The notes under the pieces are model-generated. The model was not told where the DNA came from. It ran no database searches and saw nothing but the letters and a program-made list of their open reading frames with translations. A stretch of 64,000 nucleotides of DNA from Balamuthia mandrillaris (Eukaryota > Discosea > Longamoebia > Balamuthiidae), in contig JAVKOQ010000077.1 of the NCBI GenBank assembly GCA_031835245.1, forward strand, positions 117,501-181,500, in the 5' to 3' direction. Below, piece by piece: positions 10,905 through 20,352 of this stretch. The stretch's first letter is position 1. Each line of letters opens with the position of its first letter. A program made the translations under genes and the position numbers.

Positions 10905-11309
10905 AGCGGAAAAAAAAAAGAGGACACAATGCCCATTGCTTGTTTGGGTTTGTTATTACTTATTTTTTTAAAAATGTATTCATTCACCCCAAACAAAGCC
11001 ACCACATAAACAAACATAAAATACTGAACACAAGCAAAAAGAAAAAAGAGAAGAGAAGAAAAGAAAAACAAAAAACAGAAAAAAAAAACAAAAGAAAAAT
11101 GCGACGGACGGTATGTGTCGAACGTACGACCTTTTGGATGACACCCAAACAAATTCTTCGCAGAAAAATTTCGCGAAAATCAGTTTTCAGCTAACAAAAA
11201 AAATTGATGAGGATTTTTTTTTAGGGGTTCACACAGCAGCGAGGCCCAAGCAAACTAATTAGAGGTTTCGGCCAAGCAAAAAAAAGTAGCGAAAAAAAAA
11301 ACAAAAATA
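10905..11309. other. Noncoding spacer between LIM and BTB genes
   Basis: A-rich leader and trailer sequence with a short GTCG...CGAC inverted repeat near 11117-11130. No gene, RNA or element was recognised. Confidence 0.5.
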
Positions 11310-13614
11310 ATGGAGAAGGTGAAGGCTGTGTTGGAGAAGATGAAGCCAGAGAGGCAAGCGGTAGAGGAGGCCAAGATCTCCTTTGATGCCTCTCTCTTTG
11401 GGCAGCAACTGCAGGCCACCTTCAAGGACCTCTTCTACTCCAACAAGTACAGCGACGTGGACCTGGTCCTCCAGGCGGGCGGTCAGAAGGAAATCATCCC
11501 CGCGCACCGCTTCATCCTCTATGCCTGGAGCCCCAAGCTGCGCAAGCAGCTGGAGGAGCTGCCTTCCAACGGGGAAGGAGCCACCATTGTCATCGAGGAA
11601 GTGCGCACCAAAGAGGATGCCCTCAATTTCAAGTTCATGCTTGAATTTATGTATACTGGTAAATCTGTCTCTCTTTTTTTTTTCTCTCTTACTGTCTGTT
11701 TCTTTCTTTCTTTCTTTTCTTCGTTCTTTTGTTCTATTATCTTACTCCTCTTTGCTTCTTCTTGTTCTTCTTGTTCTTCTTCTTCTTCTTCTTCTTCTTC
11801 TTCTTCTTCTTCTTCTTCTTTCTTGTCTCCGTCTCCGTCGTTGTCGTCATCGTATTCCTCTTGCTGCCTCCCTTTCTGCTTGTTCTTCTCCTTCTTCTTT
11901 CTTTCTATCCTTTTTCCGTTCTTTCTGCTTCCTCTCGGTAGGTTCTAGCCAACAAGTCATAACGCCAGAGAACGGGATGTCCCTGTTGCAGCTTTGCCAT
12001 GCGTATGGTGTGGATACGTTGAAGGAAGAGTGTGGCGAGTTTCTGTTCGAGAACTCTCAGGAACACTTGGATGTTCCCTTGCTCTTGGGTATGGTCAACT
12101 CTCTTCCCGTCCTAACCCTTTGTTCTCTTCCATCCTCTCCTCTCCTCTCAAAATTGAAGTTTGTACTTACGACAATTTGTGGTCTTAGACTTGGTTGACA
12201 AGTATGGCGTTAGACGTCTTGAGAAACGTTGTGCAGAGCACTTGGGTACTTGTTTTTTTATTATTATTATTATTATTTTTAAAAAAGGTTTTATGTTGTG
12301 CACTGACTAACGTTGCTGCTTCACGCCTGCAGCCGAAAACTTTGTGGAATTATTGGAAGCGGGATCTTTGTGGGCTCTCAACACCAGCACATGGGCTGAA
12401 CTCATCAAAAGCGATGAAATCAAGGTCACAAGGTACTTTTCTCCCCTCTCCTTTACTCCTCCTTTCTCATCCTTATTGATACTAAATGGTTGTTACTCAC
12501 CCAAAAGAGAAGAAGAGATTTTCAACGCTATTCTTCAGTTTGCGGATCTCAAAGGAAAGAACAACAAAGAAAAGAGAGAAATCTTAGAACAGCTCTTGCC
12601 CCACATCCGCTATGTCTACTGTTCTGCCAAGTTCCTCGTTGAAGAAGTTGAGAAAGACGAATTTCTTTCCTCTATTCCTTTGCTCAAGAGTTTGTCTCTC
12701 TTCGTCTTTCTCCTTGGTTTCTATTTGCTTACTTTGTGAATTTTAGCGTTGTTGTTTGCCACCTTCCGGTACCGAGTGTGTCCTGATGCTCCCACCACTC
12801 TTGTAGTTTCTCGCAGAAAGGGTACCTTTTCTTCATCTTTTGCCATTTCTTCATGCATTGTCTTTCTTTCCTAACTATTATTTTTATACTTGTGATTAAA
12901 CAGCCAACAAGAATGTACACCTTACTTGGGATAAAGATCAAAGCTTCACCAATAACATCTACCAACTGGAAAACGAGGGCCTCACCGCCCACAAGGTTAA
13001 CATGCCGGGCACCATCTACGTCATGAGAACCAAAGGCATCCTCTCCCCGCCTGGCCCTTATTTCTACGAGATCAGCGTCGACGCCATGAGCGGCAGCTCT
13101 GAACTTCACATTGGTCTTTGTATTGAAAACTTTGCGTATGTTCACCATTTTCTTTCTTTCCTTCTGCTTTCTTGCCCTTTCTAGTTTTGAACTCAAAAAA
13201 CAAAACAAACAAAAATAGTTTCACAACGGCCTATTTGAGGTCTCAAGGCGCTTACTATTGGGAGAGAACTGGTGACATCATGCAAGACTATGGCACTCGT
13301 GTTGCCGGCTCTGGAACTCCCCTCAAAGTTGGCGACAAGTAATTCTCGTTCTTCTTCTTGTGCTTCTTCTTCTTCTTCTCTTCTTTGCTCACTTCTGTAT
13401 TTCAAATTTAAGGTTGGGCTTCTTGATTGATTTCGCCGCCTCCACGCTGGAATTCTTCCGCAACGACACCAGCGTTCACACCTTCCGCAGCATCCCCAAC
13501 AAGCTGTGGCCGGTCATTGCCGCCAGGGACGTCGGCACCAAGCTCACTCTGGTCTGCGGCAAGCAGCCCCCTCTCTACAGGATCGGCGGTGGCGGCTCCT
13601 CTTCCTCCTCGTAA
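11310..13614 (+). CDS. BTB-BACK-SPRY domain protein
   Basis: Nine exons: 11310-11658, 11942-12088, 12189-12245, 12333-12432, 12508-12689, 12747-12821, 12904-13135, 13219-13338 and 13413-13614. They join in phase to 487 residues. The N-terminal BTB/POZ fold reads KDLFYSNKYSDVDLVLQ, AHRFILYAWSPKLRKQL and FKFMLEFMYTG. A BACK-like helical region follows (LLQLCHAYGVDTLKEEC, LLEAGSLWALNTSTWAELI). The C-terminal half is a SPRY/B30.2-like beta-sandwich (YFYEISVDAMSGSSELHIGL, then LGFLIDFAASTLEFFRND). Proteins of this shape usually present a substrate to a Cullin-3 ubiquitin ligase through BTB, with SPRY as the recognition end. That role is inferred; no target is known. Confidence 0.85.
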
Positions 13615-14054
13615 CGCCACAACGATTTTGGCATGAGGCGAGGGGCGCACGTAGCCTTGTTGGACGAAGGGGTTCAACACCGTTTTTTTTTTCGCACTAA
13701 ATGTCTAAAAATGTGAGTTCAAAACCACACTACCCAAGTCACCCCCCTTGCCCAGATGTGAATTTTACCCTCCCTTTTCCTGTCGCTTTCACCCCTACCG
13801 CGAAAGGAGCAATTTAAGGCGCTCGTTGCTCGAGGGTTACCTTCCAAATAAAGGCTCTACCTTCCTTTCTGGAGCAAAACGCCAATTATCATCCCATTTT
13901 CGGTTCTCCCTCCGGTAAAACTTTTTTTTCTTTTGTTCTGTCTTTGCTTTTCTTTCTTCCGTTCTTTTTGTTTCGCCAAAACAAAGACCATCACTTCCGC
14001 CCGGACCCTCACTTCCCGCACGACACACACAACACACACCAACAAAAACAAACG
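13615..14054 (+). promoter_or_regulatory. Probable promoter and leader of the saposin-like gene
   Basis: A 440-base spacer without coding signal. It is more C-rich than neighbouring spacers and ends in a CA-rich leader just before the ATG. An AAATAAAGG near 13847 could be a TATA-like element. No defined operator was recognised. Confidence 0.35.
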
Positions 14055-14810
14055 ATGAAGACCCTCACCGCCGCCCTCGTTTTCGCCGTTTTGTTGGCCG
14101 CCGTGGCTGCCATGCCCTTCCGCCCCGCCCCTCGCCCCATCGCCGTGGCCGAGGACTTGGAGGAGCCCGCCCCCCAGGTCGGCGGCTTCTCCACCTGCTA
14201 CATCTGCCAGTTCCTCTTCAACTACGCCAAGGACTATGTCCAGCAGAACCAGACCATCGACCAGATCGAGTCCGCCCTCAAGTTTGTCTGCGACCTCGCC
14301 CCCGGCAGCTTTGACACCGTTTGCAAGTCCTTCGTCACCCAGTACACCCCCCGCCTGGTGAACCTCATCCTGGCCGGCGTGGACGGCACCAAGGCCTGCA
14401 AGGAACTCGGCCTCTGCAGCTCCAAGAGCATGAACCTCGGCGAGGAGGACCTCGAGTTTGTCAAGGCCTTCATGGCCATCGATGAGAAGCTCAGGACCCT
14501 CGCCAACGAGCAGCTCAAGGCCCCCAAGAAGGACTCCACCACCTGCTCCATCTGCATGATGATGGTCGGCTTTGCGGAGAACTACCTCAAGAACAACGCC
14601 ACCCAGCAGCAGATCATTGACGCCCTCGACAAGATCTGCGCCATGACCCCCTTTGAGCAGCAGTGCGACGCCGCCGTGGCCCACTACGTGCCCTACGTCA
14701 TCAACCTCTTGTCCAACGGCTACCCTCCCTCTGAGGTTTGCGGCATGCTCGGCCTCTGCGACTCCGCCGTTGCCTCCTTCAAGCGCGTTCTCCCCACCGC
14801 TCAATTCTAA
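14055..14810 (+). CDS. Secreted protein with two saposin B domains
   Basis: A single exon of 251 residues. It begins with a signal peptide (MKTLTAALVFAVLLAAVAA, cleavage likely near residue 20). Two saposin B units follow, each with six Cys: unit 1 runs from CYICQFLF to ELGLC (about residues 55-125) and unit 2 from CSICMMMVGF to MLGLCD (about 175-240). N-glycosylation sites NQT and NAT are present. Saposin-like proteins bind or permeabilise lipids; in amoebae they act in lysosomes and phagosomes or as amoebapore-like killers, but this sequence could equally be a lysosomal cofactor. Codons end in C almost throughout, more strongly than in neighbours, which suggests high expression. The start is the Met that gives the signal peptide; the upstream in-frame extension is not needed. 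Confidence 0.85.
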   Translation: MKTLTAALVFAVLLAAVAAMPFRPAPRPIAVAEDLEEPAPQVGGFSTCYICQFLFNYAKDYVQQNQTIDQIESALKFVCDLAPGSFDTVCKSFVTQYTPRLVNLILAGVDGTKACKELGLCSSKSMNLGEEDLEFVKAFMAIDEKLRTLANEQLKAPKKDSTTCSICMMMVGFAENYLKNNATQQQIIDALDKICAMTPFEQQCDAAVAHYVPYVINLLSNGYPPSEVCGMLGLCDSAVASFKRVLPTAQF

Positions 14811-14905
14811 GCCTTTTGTTGTGTGATTGATTGTTCGTAACAAATTCAAAACCCCAAAATCGATTTTGTTTCTTCGTCTTCTTATCTCTGCTTTCTTTCA
14901 GTTGC

Positions 14906-16007
14906 TCACCACCATTTTTCAAAGCGAAGATGAGGAGTGGGATCGAATAGGGTTTCTTGTTGGAGGAGCCCCACAAGAGTGTCGGTCATGGAGGGCGGGC
15001 CGCACAGAAAGCACAAAGGCCTCTCTGCGGCCGCTACTCCGCGCTTCGTCAGTTCCTCGCCCAACGCTCTCTGAAGGTCCTCCTGGGAGATCCTTCTGCC
15101 TCTTGTGATCCGTACCACTGTCTCCGCGCTGGCATCAAGAGAAGAAGGAGAGGAAGAAGAGGAAGGAGGAGCGGTAAGAAAAAAGTGGAGGCGAAGTTGG
15201 CCATGGCTGTGCTTTGCCAACTCGCGCAACTCCTCTCCAAAGAGAAGTTCCTCCTCCGTCTTGGCACTGTACAGACACAAAGCTTTCACCTCGCGCCGTG
15301 CTTCTTGTGAAGGTTCAAAGAGTTGGAGAAGCATGGAGTAGAGCGGATTGATGCCCATTCCTCCCGCGATGAACAACAGCCCGCTGAGAGGAGGATGCTC
15401 GGCGGCTTCTGCTTTTGCTTCCTCTTCTCGAGTTGGATGAGGAAGAGACAAAAAGAACTCTCCCCCGACTCGCATCCCGATAATGTCTCCTTCCTGATGA
15501 AGTTTGAAAGAGTGGGGGTTAACGAGAGGAGGAGGAAACATAAGAGCAGCAAGCAGGATAGGAATGACTGGGAGAAAAAAAACCTTTGCTGTGCGATGCA
15601 TCCAAAAGGCAGGCGGATGAGTGCTAAACTTTACGGCCAGCAACAGAGTGCCCTCCTGCTGGAACTGACGCAAGGAAGAGCATATGCTGTAGCCTCCCAC
15701 GACCTCACATCCTGGCAGATGACAATCCAACCACTTTTTTTTGGTTTCAGTCAATCAGCACACACACCTCAAGATGAAACCGTTTCCTGATGCTGCCCCA
15801 ACCTACCTGACCAGGCTTGAAGGTGAAGGAACTCCCGGCATCGACCACACGAAGCAAAAAGGTTTTTACCGTGGGCGTGGCCTGGCGGATCTTCTCTATG
15901 ACCGCTCTGTGCTGTGTCTCCTCCCGCTGGACGTGCGCTGTGAGCTCCGCGTGGCCCTTCCTCTCCCTGCTTTCTTGCGCTTTCTCCGTTGTTGTTTGCT
16001 GCTCCAT
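14906..16007 (-). CDS. OXNAD1-like NAD/FAD-binding oxidoreductase
   Basis: Exons 16007-15807, 15733-15584 and 15493-14906 give 312 residues in phase, the same length as human OXNAD1 as I recall it. An FAD-binding barrel (FTFKPGQ across the first splice, then VVGGYSICSS, LAVKFSTHPPAFWMH, MRVGGEFF) is followed by an NAD-binding half (GLLFIAGGMGINPLYSML and, near the end, FLCGPPSMTD). OXNAD1 is a mitochondrial or cytosolic member of the ferredoxin-NADP reductase family with no established substrate. The middle intron is 90 bases, a multiple of three and free of stops, so a retained form would insert about 30 residues. It was called an intron because family members lack that insert and its ends are GTTTTT and CATCAG. 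Confidence 0.8.
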
Positions 16008-16275
16008 AAATTATTTTTTTGTTTGCATGGGCAGGAGATAAAAATTTCCAAGTCCTCCCAAAAGACTCCTCATTTTAAAGCAATGACATCATTGATAACC
16101 TTATAGTGATATAGCTGACGTGGTCGCTTATAATGCACAAAAAGAAAGCGAGAGAGAAAGAGTTTGATGGAAGAGAGAAAGATCTGTGTAAATTTTTTTT
16201 GTTTGTCTTTGTTTGGCGAGGAAGAAGGAATATTCGTACATAGTAACGGTTTGTGTTTTTTTTTTTGTTTTTGAT

Positions 16276-16887
16276 TTACTGAGCGAAAGACTCGTCTCCT
16301 CCCTTTCCTTCGTCGTCGGACGAGGAGGAAGAACCGTCCTTGGCCTCCTTGCCCTTTCCTTCGTCCTTCTTGGGTTGGTTCTTGTTGTTGGAGTTGGAGC
16401 CCTCTCCGCTCCTGGCGGCGCTTCTGAGCCTGTAGTTGACCACAATATGGCCGCGCTTCTCCTGGGGCTTCTTGAGCTTGATCATGACCTTGAGCACTCC
16501 GTTCTTGTAGCGGGCGTCGATGTATTTCTTCTGGACGAGGTCGGCAAGCTTTTCGGGCACCTCGATCTCCCGCTTGAACTCACCTCCCACGCGCTCGTTG
16601 ATGAAGTACTCCACACCCTCCTTCTTGTCCACCTGCCTCACACCGGAGACGATGATGGTCTTACCGTCGTACTGGATCTCAAAGTCCTCCTGGTTGAGGC
16701 CGGGGAGGTCCAGCTTGGCCATAAGCCACTTGTTGTCGGTGTAGAGATCGGTGGGGGGCTCCTTCATGCCGCCCTTCTCTCCGCCGTGGCCTTTCTCTCC
16801 TCCTTCCTTGGAGCTGGGGCCGGGCTCTCCGCCCTCCTCCTCCTGAGGGTGGGAGGTGGTGTCATGGGTCTCCTCTTCGGCGGACAT
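16276..16887 (-). CDS. Small heat-shock protein, Hsp20/alpha-crystallin family
   Basis: A single exon of 203 residues. An acidic Gly/Glu-rich N-terminus precedes the alpha-crystallin domain (about residues 48-155): KWLMAKLDLPGLNQEDFEIQ, IIVSGVRQ, GEFKREIEVPEKL and the conserved NGVLKVMIKL, equivalent to the A-x-x-x-n-GVL signature. The tail is Lys/Ser/Asp-rich, without a clear I-x-I motif. It would act as an ATP-independent holdase in the cytosol or nucleus; no targeting signal was seen. A TTATAA at about 16912-16918, some 28 bases upstream of the ATG on the coding strand, could be a TATA element. No convincing heat-shock element was found by eye. Confidence 0.88.
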   Translation of the reverse strand: MSAEEETHDTTSHPQEEEGGEPGPSSKEGGEKGHGGEKGGMKEPPTDLYTDNKWLMAKLDLPGLNQEDFEIQYDGKTIIVSGVRQVDKKEGVEYFINERVGGEFKREIEVPEKLADLVQKKYIDARYKNGVLKVMIKLKKPQEKRGHIVVNYRLRSAARSGEGSNSNNKNQPKKDEGKGKEAKDGSSSSSDDEGKGGDESFAQ

Positions 16888-17303
16888 TATGTGTGTGTGC
16901 GGTGATGTGTGTGTTATAAAAGTTTTAAAAAAAGAAATGAAAAAAGTAACTCGGGTCTTTTATTGAGTTTTTTTTTTGGGTGTGACGAGGAAAAAGTTGA
17001 GGGGACGTAAACCAGCAAGAAGATAGAGAAGGGTAACCGTTTCAATTAATCACGATGGTTACTATGAGCACTGGGTTCGTTGCTATACCAGATGCTCGAG
17101 GGTTTCACTTATTTCAAAATTCATTGGTGGATCACTTAACCCCGTAAGATATCTCCGTTGGAATTCTGATCTCCTGGCCTTTTTGGTACTGTTTTCCGAT
17201 ATATATTTAGCACACCTGTTGCCTGAGCGACGCTTTAAAGTTGCCAGGACGACCTCCAACAAAGAAGTTTGGTAGCGCGGTTCCTCTCTGGCCTGGACAA
17301 GGA
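16888..17303. promoter_or_regulatory. Divergent promoter region, Hsp20 (-) and gluconokinase (+)
   Basis: A 416-base shared upstream region between two genes reading away from each other. It contains T-rich tracts and the TTATAA next to the Hsp20 start. Nothing else is recognised. Confidence 0.35.
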
Positions 17304-18175
17304 ATGATCGTGGTGTTGATGGGAGTATCAGGTTCGTGTTGCCTGCCTTTTTTTTTTGTTCGTCGTAGGTTGGTGCTTGGAGTGCTCATACACGCAGGGC
17401 TCTCCAATGGGTGATGTTGTGTAGGTTGTGGCAAGACGACGATAGGCCAAGGGTTAAAGTCAGTGTTGACCTCTGCTTCTTCCTTTTCAGGGGGGTGGGA
17501 GTTTGTCGATGGCGACGACTATCACCCCAAGGGCAATGTTGAGAAAATGTCTTCAGGCATTCCTTTGGATGGTGGCTCCTTCAACTGCTTTCTTTCTCCG
17601 CTCACACAAAAGAAAAAGCTCACCTTTCTTTCCACAGATGAGGACAGACGTGGGTGGCTTGAGCAGTTGAGCAAGCTCCTCCATGAGTGGGCAGCAAGTG
17701 GGCAGAACAGGATATTGGCATGCTCTGCTTTGAAGAGACGGTATCGAGACCTGTTGAGGGGTGGCGATCTGCCCTCTGGAGCAGCAGAGGAGAAGCAACG
17801 ACCCCCGGTGGTGTTTGTTCACTTGCAAGGCAGCTTTGAGGTCTTTCAGCAGCGGTTACGGAAGAGACAGCATCACTTCATGAAAGAGAAAATGTTGCAA
17901 AGCCAGGTACGCGTTTTGAGGATACAGAGAGGAACAGAGGAGAGAAAGTGCATAGAAGAGGGGGAAGCAACAAAGAGAAGAAGAGGAGAGATGGAGAAAA
18001 CAAAAAAAACCGTTTTTCAATAACCGATGAGACAAAAAAGTTTGATGCATTGGAACCGTTAGAGCCCGATGAAGACGGCTTCGTGGTGGATGTAGGACAT
18101 CATCCGGACCATCAACCCTCCGTCGAGTGCATCGTCAACGATATCGCCAGCAAGCTTCTCTCCGAGCAGCAGTGA
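17304..18175 (+). CDS. Gluconokinase
   Basis: Exons 17304-17331, 17425-17571, 17638-17906 and 18041-18175 give 192 residues in phase. The P-loop MGVSGCGKTTIG is formed across intron 1. Then come WEFVDGDDYHPKGNVEKM and IPLDDEDRRGWL, ACSALKRRYRDLLR, FMKEKMLQSQFDALEPLEPDE and VDVGHHPD, all signature blocks of GntK-type kinases. It phosphorylates D-gluconate to 6-phosphogluconate with ATP, feeding the pentose phosphate pathway. About seven residues more than usual lie between the P-loop and WEFVDGD. A micro-intron there was tested, but no donor is in phase. The third intron (66 bases) is in frame. Intron 1 has the unusual donor GTTCGT. Confidence 0.88.
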
Positions 18176-18407
18176 AGCTCCTATCTCTGCTCCGTCTTTT
18201 TTGTCGACACATCGTTACACCGGCAAGAGCAGCGCCCAAGAGCAAAGATTGTCTATCAGCCGAGATAACATTTTCACGTGGTTTCAATTGGACAAATATA
18301 ACGCTGTATAATGTCCCCATTGTTTTTTCCGATTTGCAATATTAAAGATTTTCTCTCTCTCTTCCGCGTTGAAAGAAGTGAAACAACAACCAAGAAGAAA
18401 GCAGGCC

Positions 18408-18995
18408 ATGGCGGTAGGAAAAGAAAGAAGAGTCCGTCCCCCTCTCCAACAAGTGGAGGCCTCCTCGTTCTTTCTTGGAGAAGAGCGAACCTACAAACTC
18501 AAAGAATGTCCCAAAGATACACAAAGTTCTTCTTCTTCATCCACATCAAAATTGATGTCTGAGGGCGGTGGTGGAGCAGGAGGAAGAAAGGGAACGGGAG
18601 GGAGTGAAGAAGGTGGTAGAGGAGGAGGTGGTGGAGGAGGTGGTGGTGGAGGAAGCAGTAACAATGGAGGGGGAAATGATGGAGGAGAAGACAATCACAA
18701 CAACAACAACCATCACCACAACAACAAAGAGGACAAGAAGAAGAGAAAGGAGAAGAAGAAGCAAAAGAAGATAGAAAAGAAGAGTGGCAGCGGCACTGCG
18801 AGCAGAACGGGCGCCAAGGAGCTGGTCAGCCCTCGGTACCTCCAAGAGAGCCCCACCGCGAGTTCTTCCTCCGTGTTCGTCACTCTGCCCTCTGACGTTG
18901 AACTTGGGGTTCGTCTCTTCAATTTTCTGCTCCATGTCTCAACTGTCGTCTCTTCTCTTCTTGAGTTCTCTATTTCTTCTGCCTCTGCCTCTCTC

Positions 18996-19030
<35 letters not shown>

Positions 19031-19966
19031 TTCTCTTCTCGCTTTGCTCATCTCAACAAAAAATAGCAACTACAAGAGCTCTTCAACAGCAAGACCATCA
19101 GCACTGCAGACGTCAACCGGGTGCTCATGGCCGCCAAAACCGCCGTTCAGACCTCTCGCTCCACAACCGATCAACATTCCTCCTCTTCCGCTTCTTCTCC
19201 TTTCAACAGCAGCAAAAAAGTGGCTCCCCTGCGAGTGGCCGTTGATGATGCCGTCGTTGTCACTCGGCCACAACAACCTTACTCTCCTTCCTCTCCTCGA
19301 CCCACTAAAGTCAGCGCTCTCCTCTCTTCCAGTGATCACCACGCTCTCCTTGCCCAAAATAACAGTAGGACGGAAGAACGAAAGGGAGCCTCTTCTCTGA
19401 CTCGAGTCGGAGGCCTCCTCGTAAAGAAGGACTTCAACAACAACATGTTCGCAAAGGAGTTGAAACAAACGAAAGTAGAAGGAGAAGAGGAAGAAAGCAA
19501 CACCAACAAAGAAGACACGGAAGATGGAGAAGAAGCTACGACCAAGAGAGAAGGAGGACGAAAGAAAGGAATGACAGGATGGAGCTGGAAACCCGATCCA
19601 CGAGGAAAAGGTTACATCTTTGTCAAAGATACTTCTCCTGACGAAGATGAAGAGGAAGAAAAAGAGGAAGGAGAAAAAGGAGAAAAGCAAAAAGAAGGAG
19701 ATGAAACAAAAGAAGCAGATGATGACGAAGAAGGACAAAAGAAAAGGGCAGCCACAACAACAAACAGAGACATCACCGTCAACAAGCATGCCTCCATCCA
19801 GGAACAAAGGTTGATGCAGATGAAGAGCGTCATCCTGGAGAACATAGATGAGCTGGATGCCTACCTGGAAGGACAGAGAGGAAGCCTGCACGGAGAGAGC
19901 GTTGATCCGCACCAGCTCGTGGAGATCACAAAGAAGCTCAAGCTGCTCAGGAAACACTTTATGTAA
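18408..19966 (+). CDS. Charged low-complexity protein of unknown function
   Basis: Exons 18408-18908 and 19067-19966 give 466 residues in phase, with donor GTTCGT and acceptor AATAG. I recognise no family. The N-terminal half has Ser, Gly, Asn/His and Lys/Glu runs, then a short ordered-looking block (ELVSPRYLQES, then VFVTLPSDVELG across the splice, then LFNSKTISTADVNRVLMAAK). The second half contains GWSWKPDPRGKGYIFVKD followed by an acidic Lys/Glu tract. It closes with a predicted coiled coil (LMQMKSVILENIDELDAYLE, then LVEITKKLKLLRKHFM). No signal peptide or membrane segment is visible. The in-phase splice and the more complex blocks argue that it is a real gene. The intron carries a sense TC run at about 18999-19028. 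Confidence 0.65.
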
Positions 19967-20352
19967 AAGTTTTTAATTTGTTCATCTTGTTTTGGAGGTC
20001 ACCTTCGTTGCACATATATACCTCTCAGTATCATTGTTCGCATTTGCTTGCTTTCTTATTTGTTTATTTTATACATAGAAGAATGGACCATTCCACACCA
20101 ACAAAGCATCTTCTTTTTCTTTTCTTTTCTTTCATTCCCAACATTCTTGTCGACACATAAAAATATTAGGTTGAACCCAGAAAATGGAATCTCCTATTAT
20201 TATGATCGATGTAATCTTGTTTTTTTTTGATTCCCAATTGGTCATTCGAATATTACAATCAAAAAAATAAAAGAAAAAAAAAAGCCACAAAAAAAAAAAA
20301 AAGAAAAAGAAAATCACAAATCCGATTTTTTTTTGTGTAACAGAAAAAAAAA
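19967..20352 (+). other. Noncoding spacer with TTGTCGACACA motif
   Basis: AT-rich spacer of 386 bases before the coronin gene. TTGTCGACACA occurs at 20147-20157, about 180 bases after the preceding stop. A-rich and T-rich runs dominate the rest, and the coronin ATG follows an A10 stretch. No gene was seen. Confidence 0.5.

Noticed and set aside
13857-14849. Minus-strand open frame of 330 residues opposite the saposin-like gene
   Set aside because: It is a shadow caused by C-ending codons on the other strand, with Gly/Leu/Val-rich sequence and no family.
17453-17490. Micro-intron in gluconokinase
   Set aside because: The acceptor TTTTCAG looks good, but every possible GT donor is out of phase, while read-through keeps the frame.
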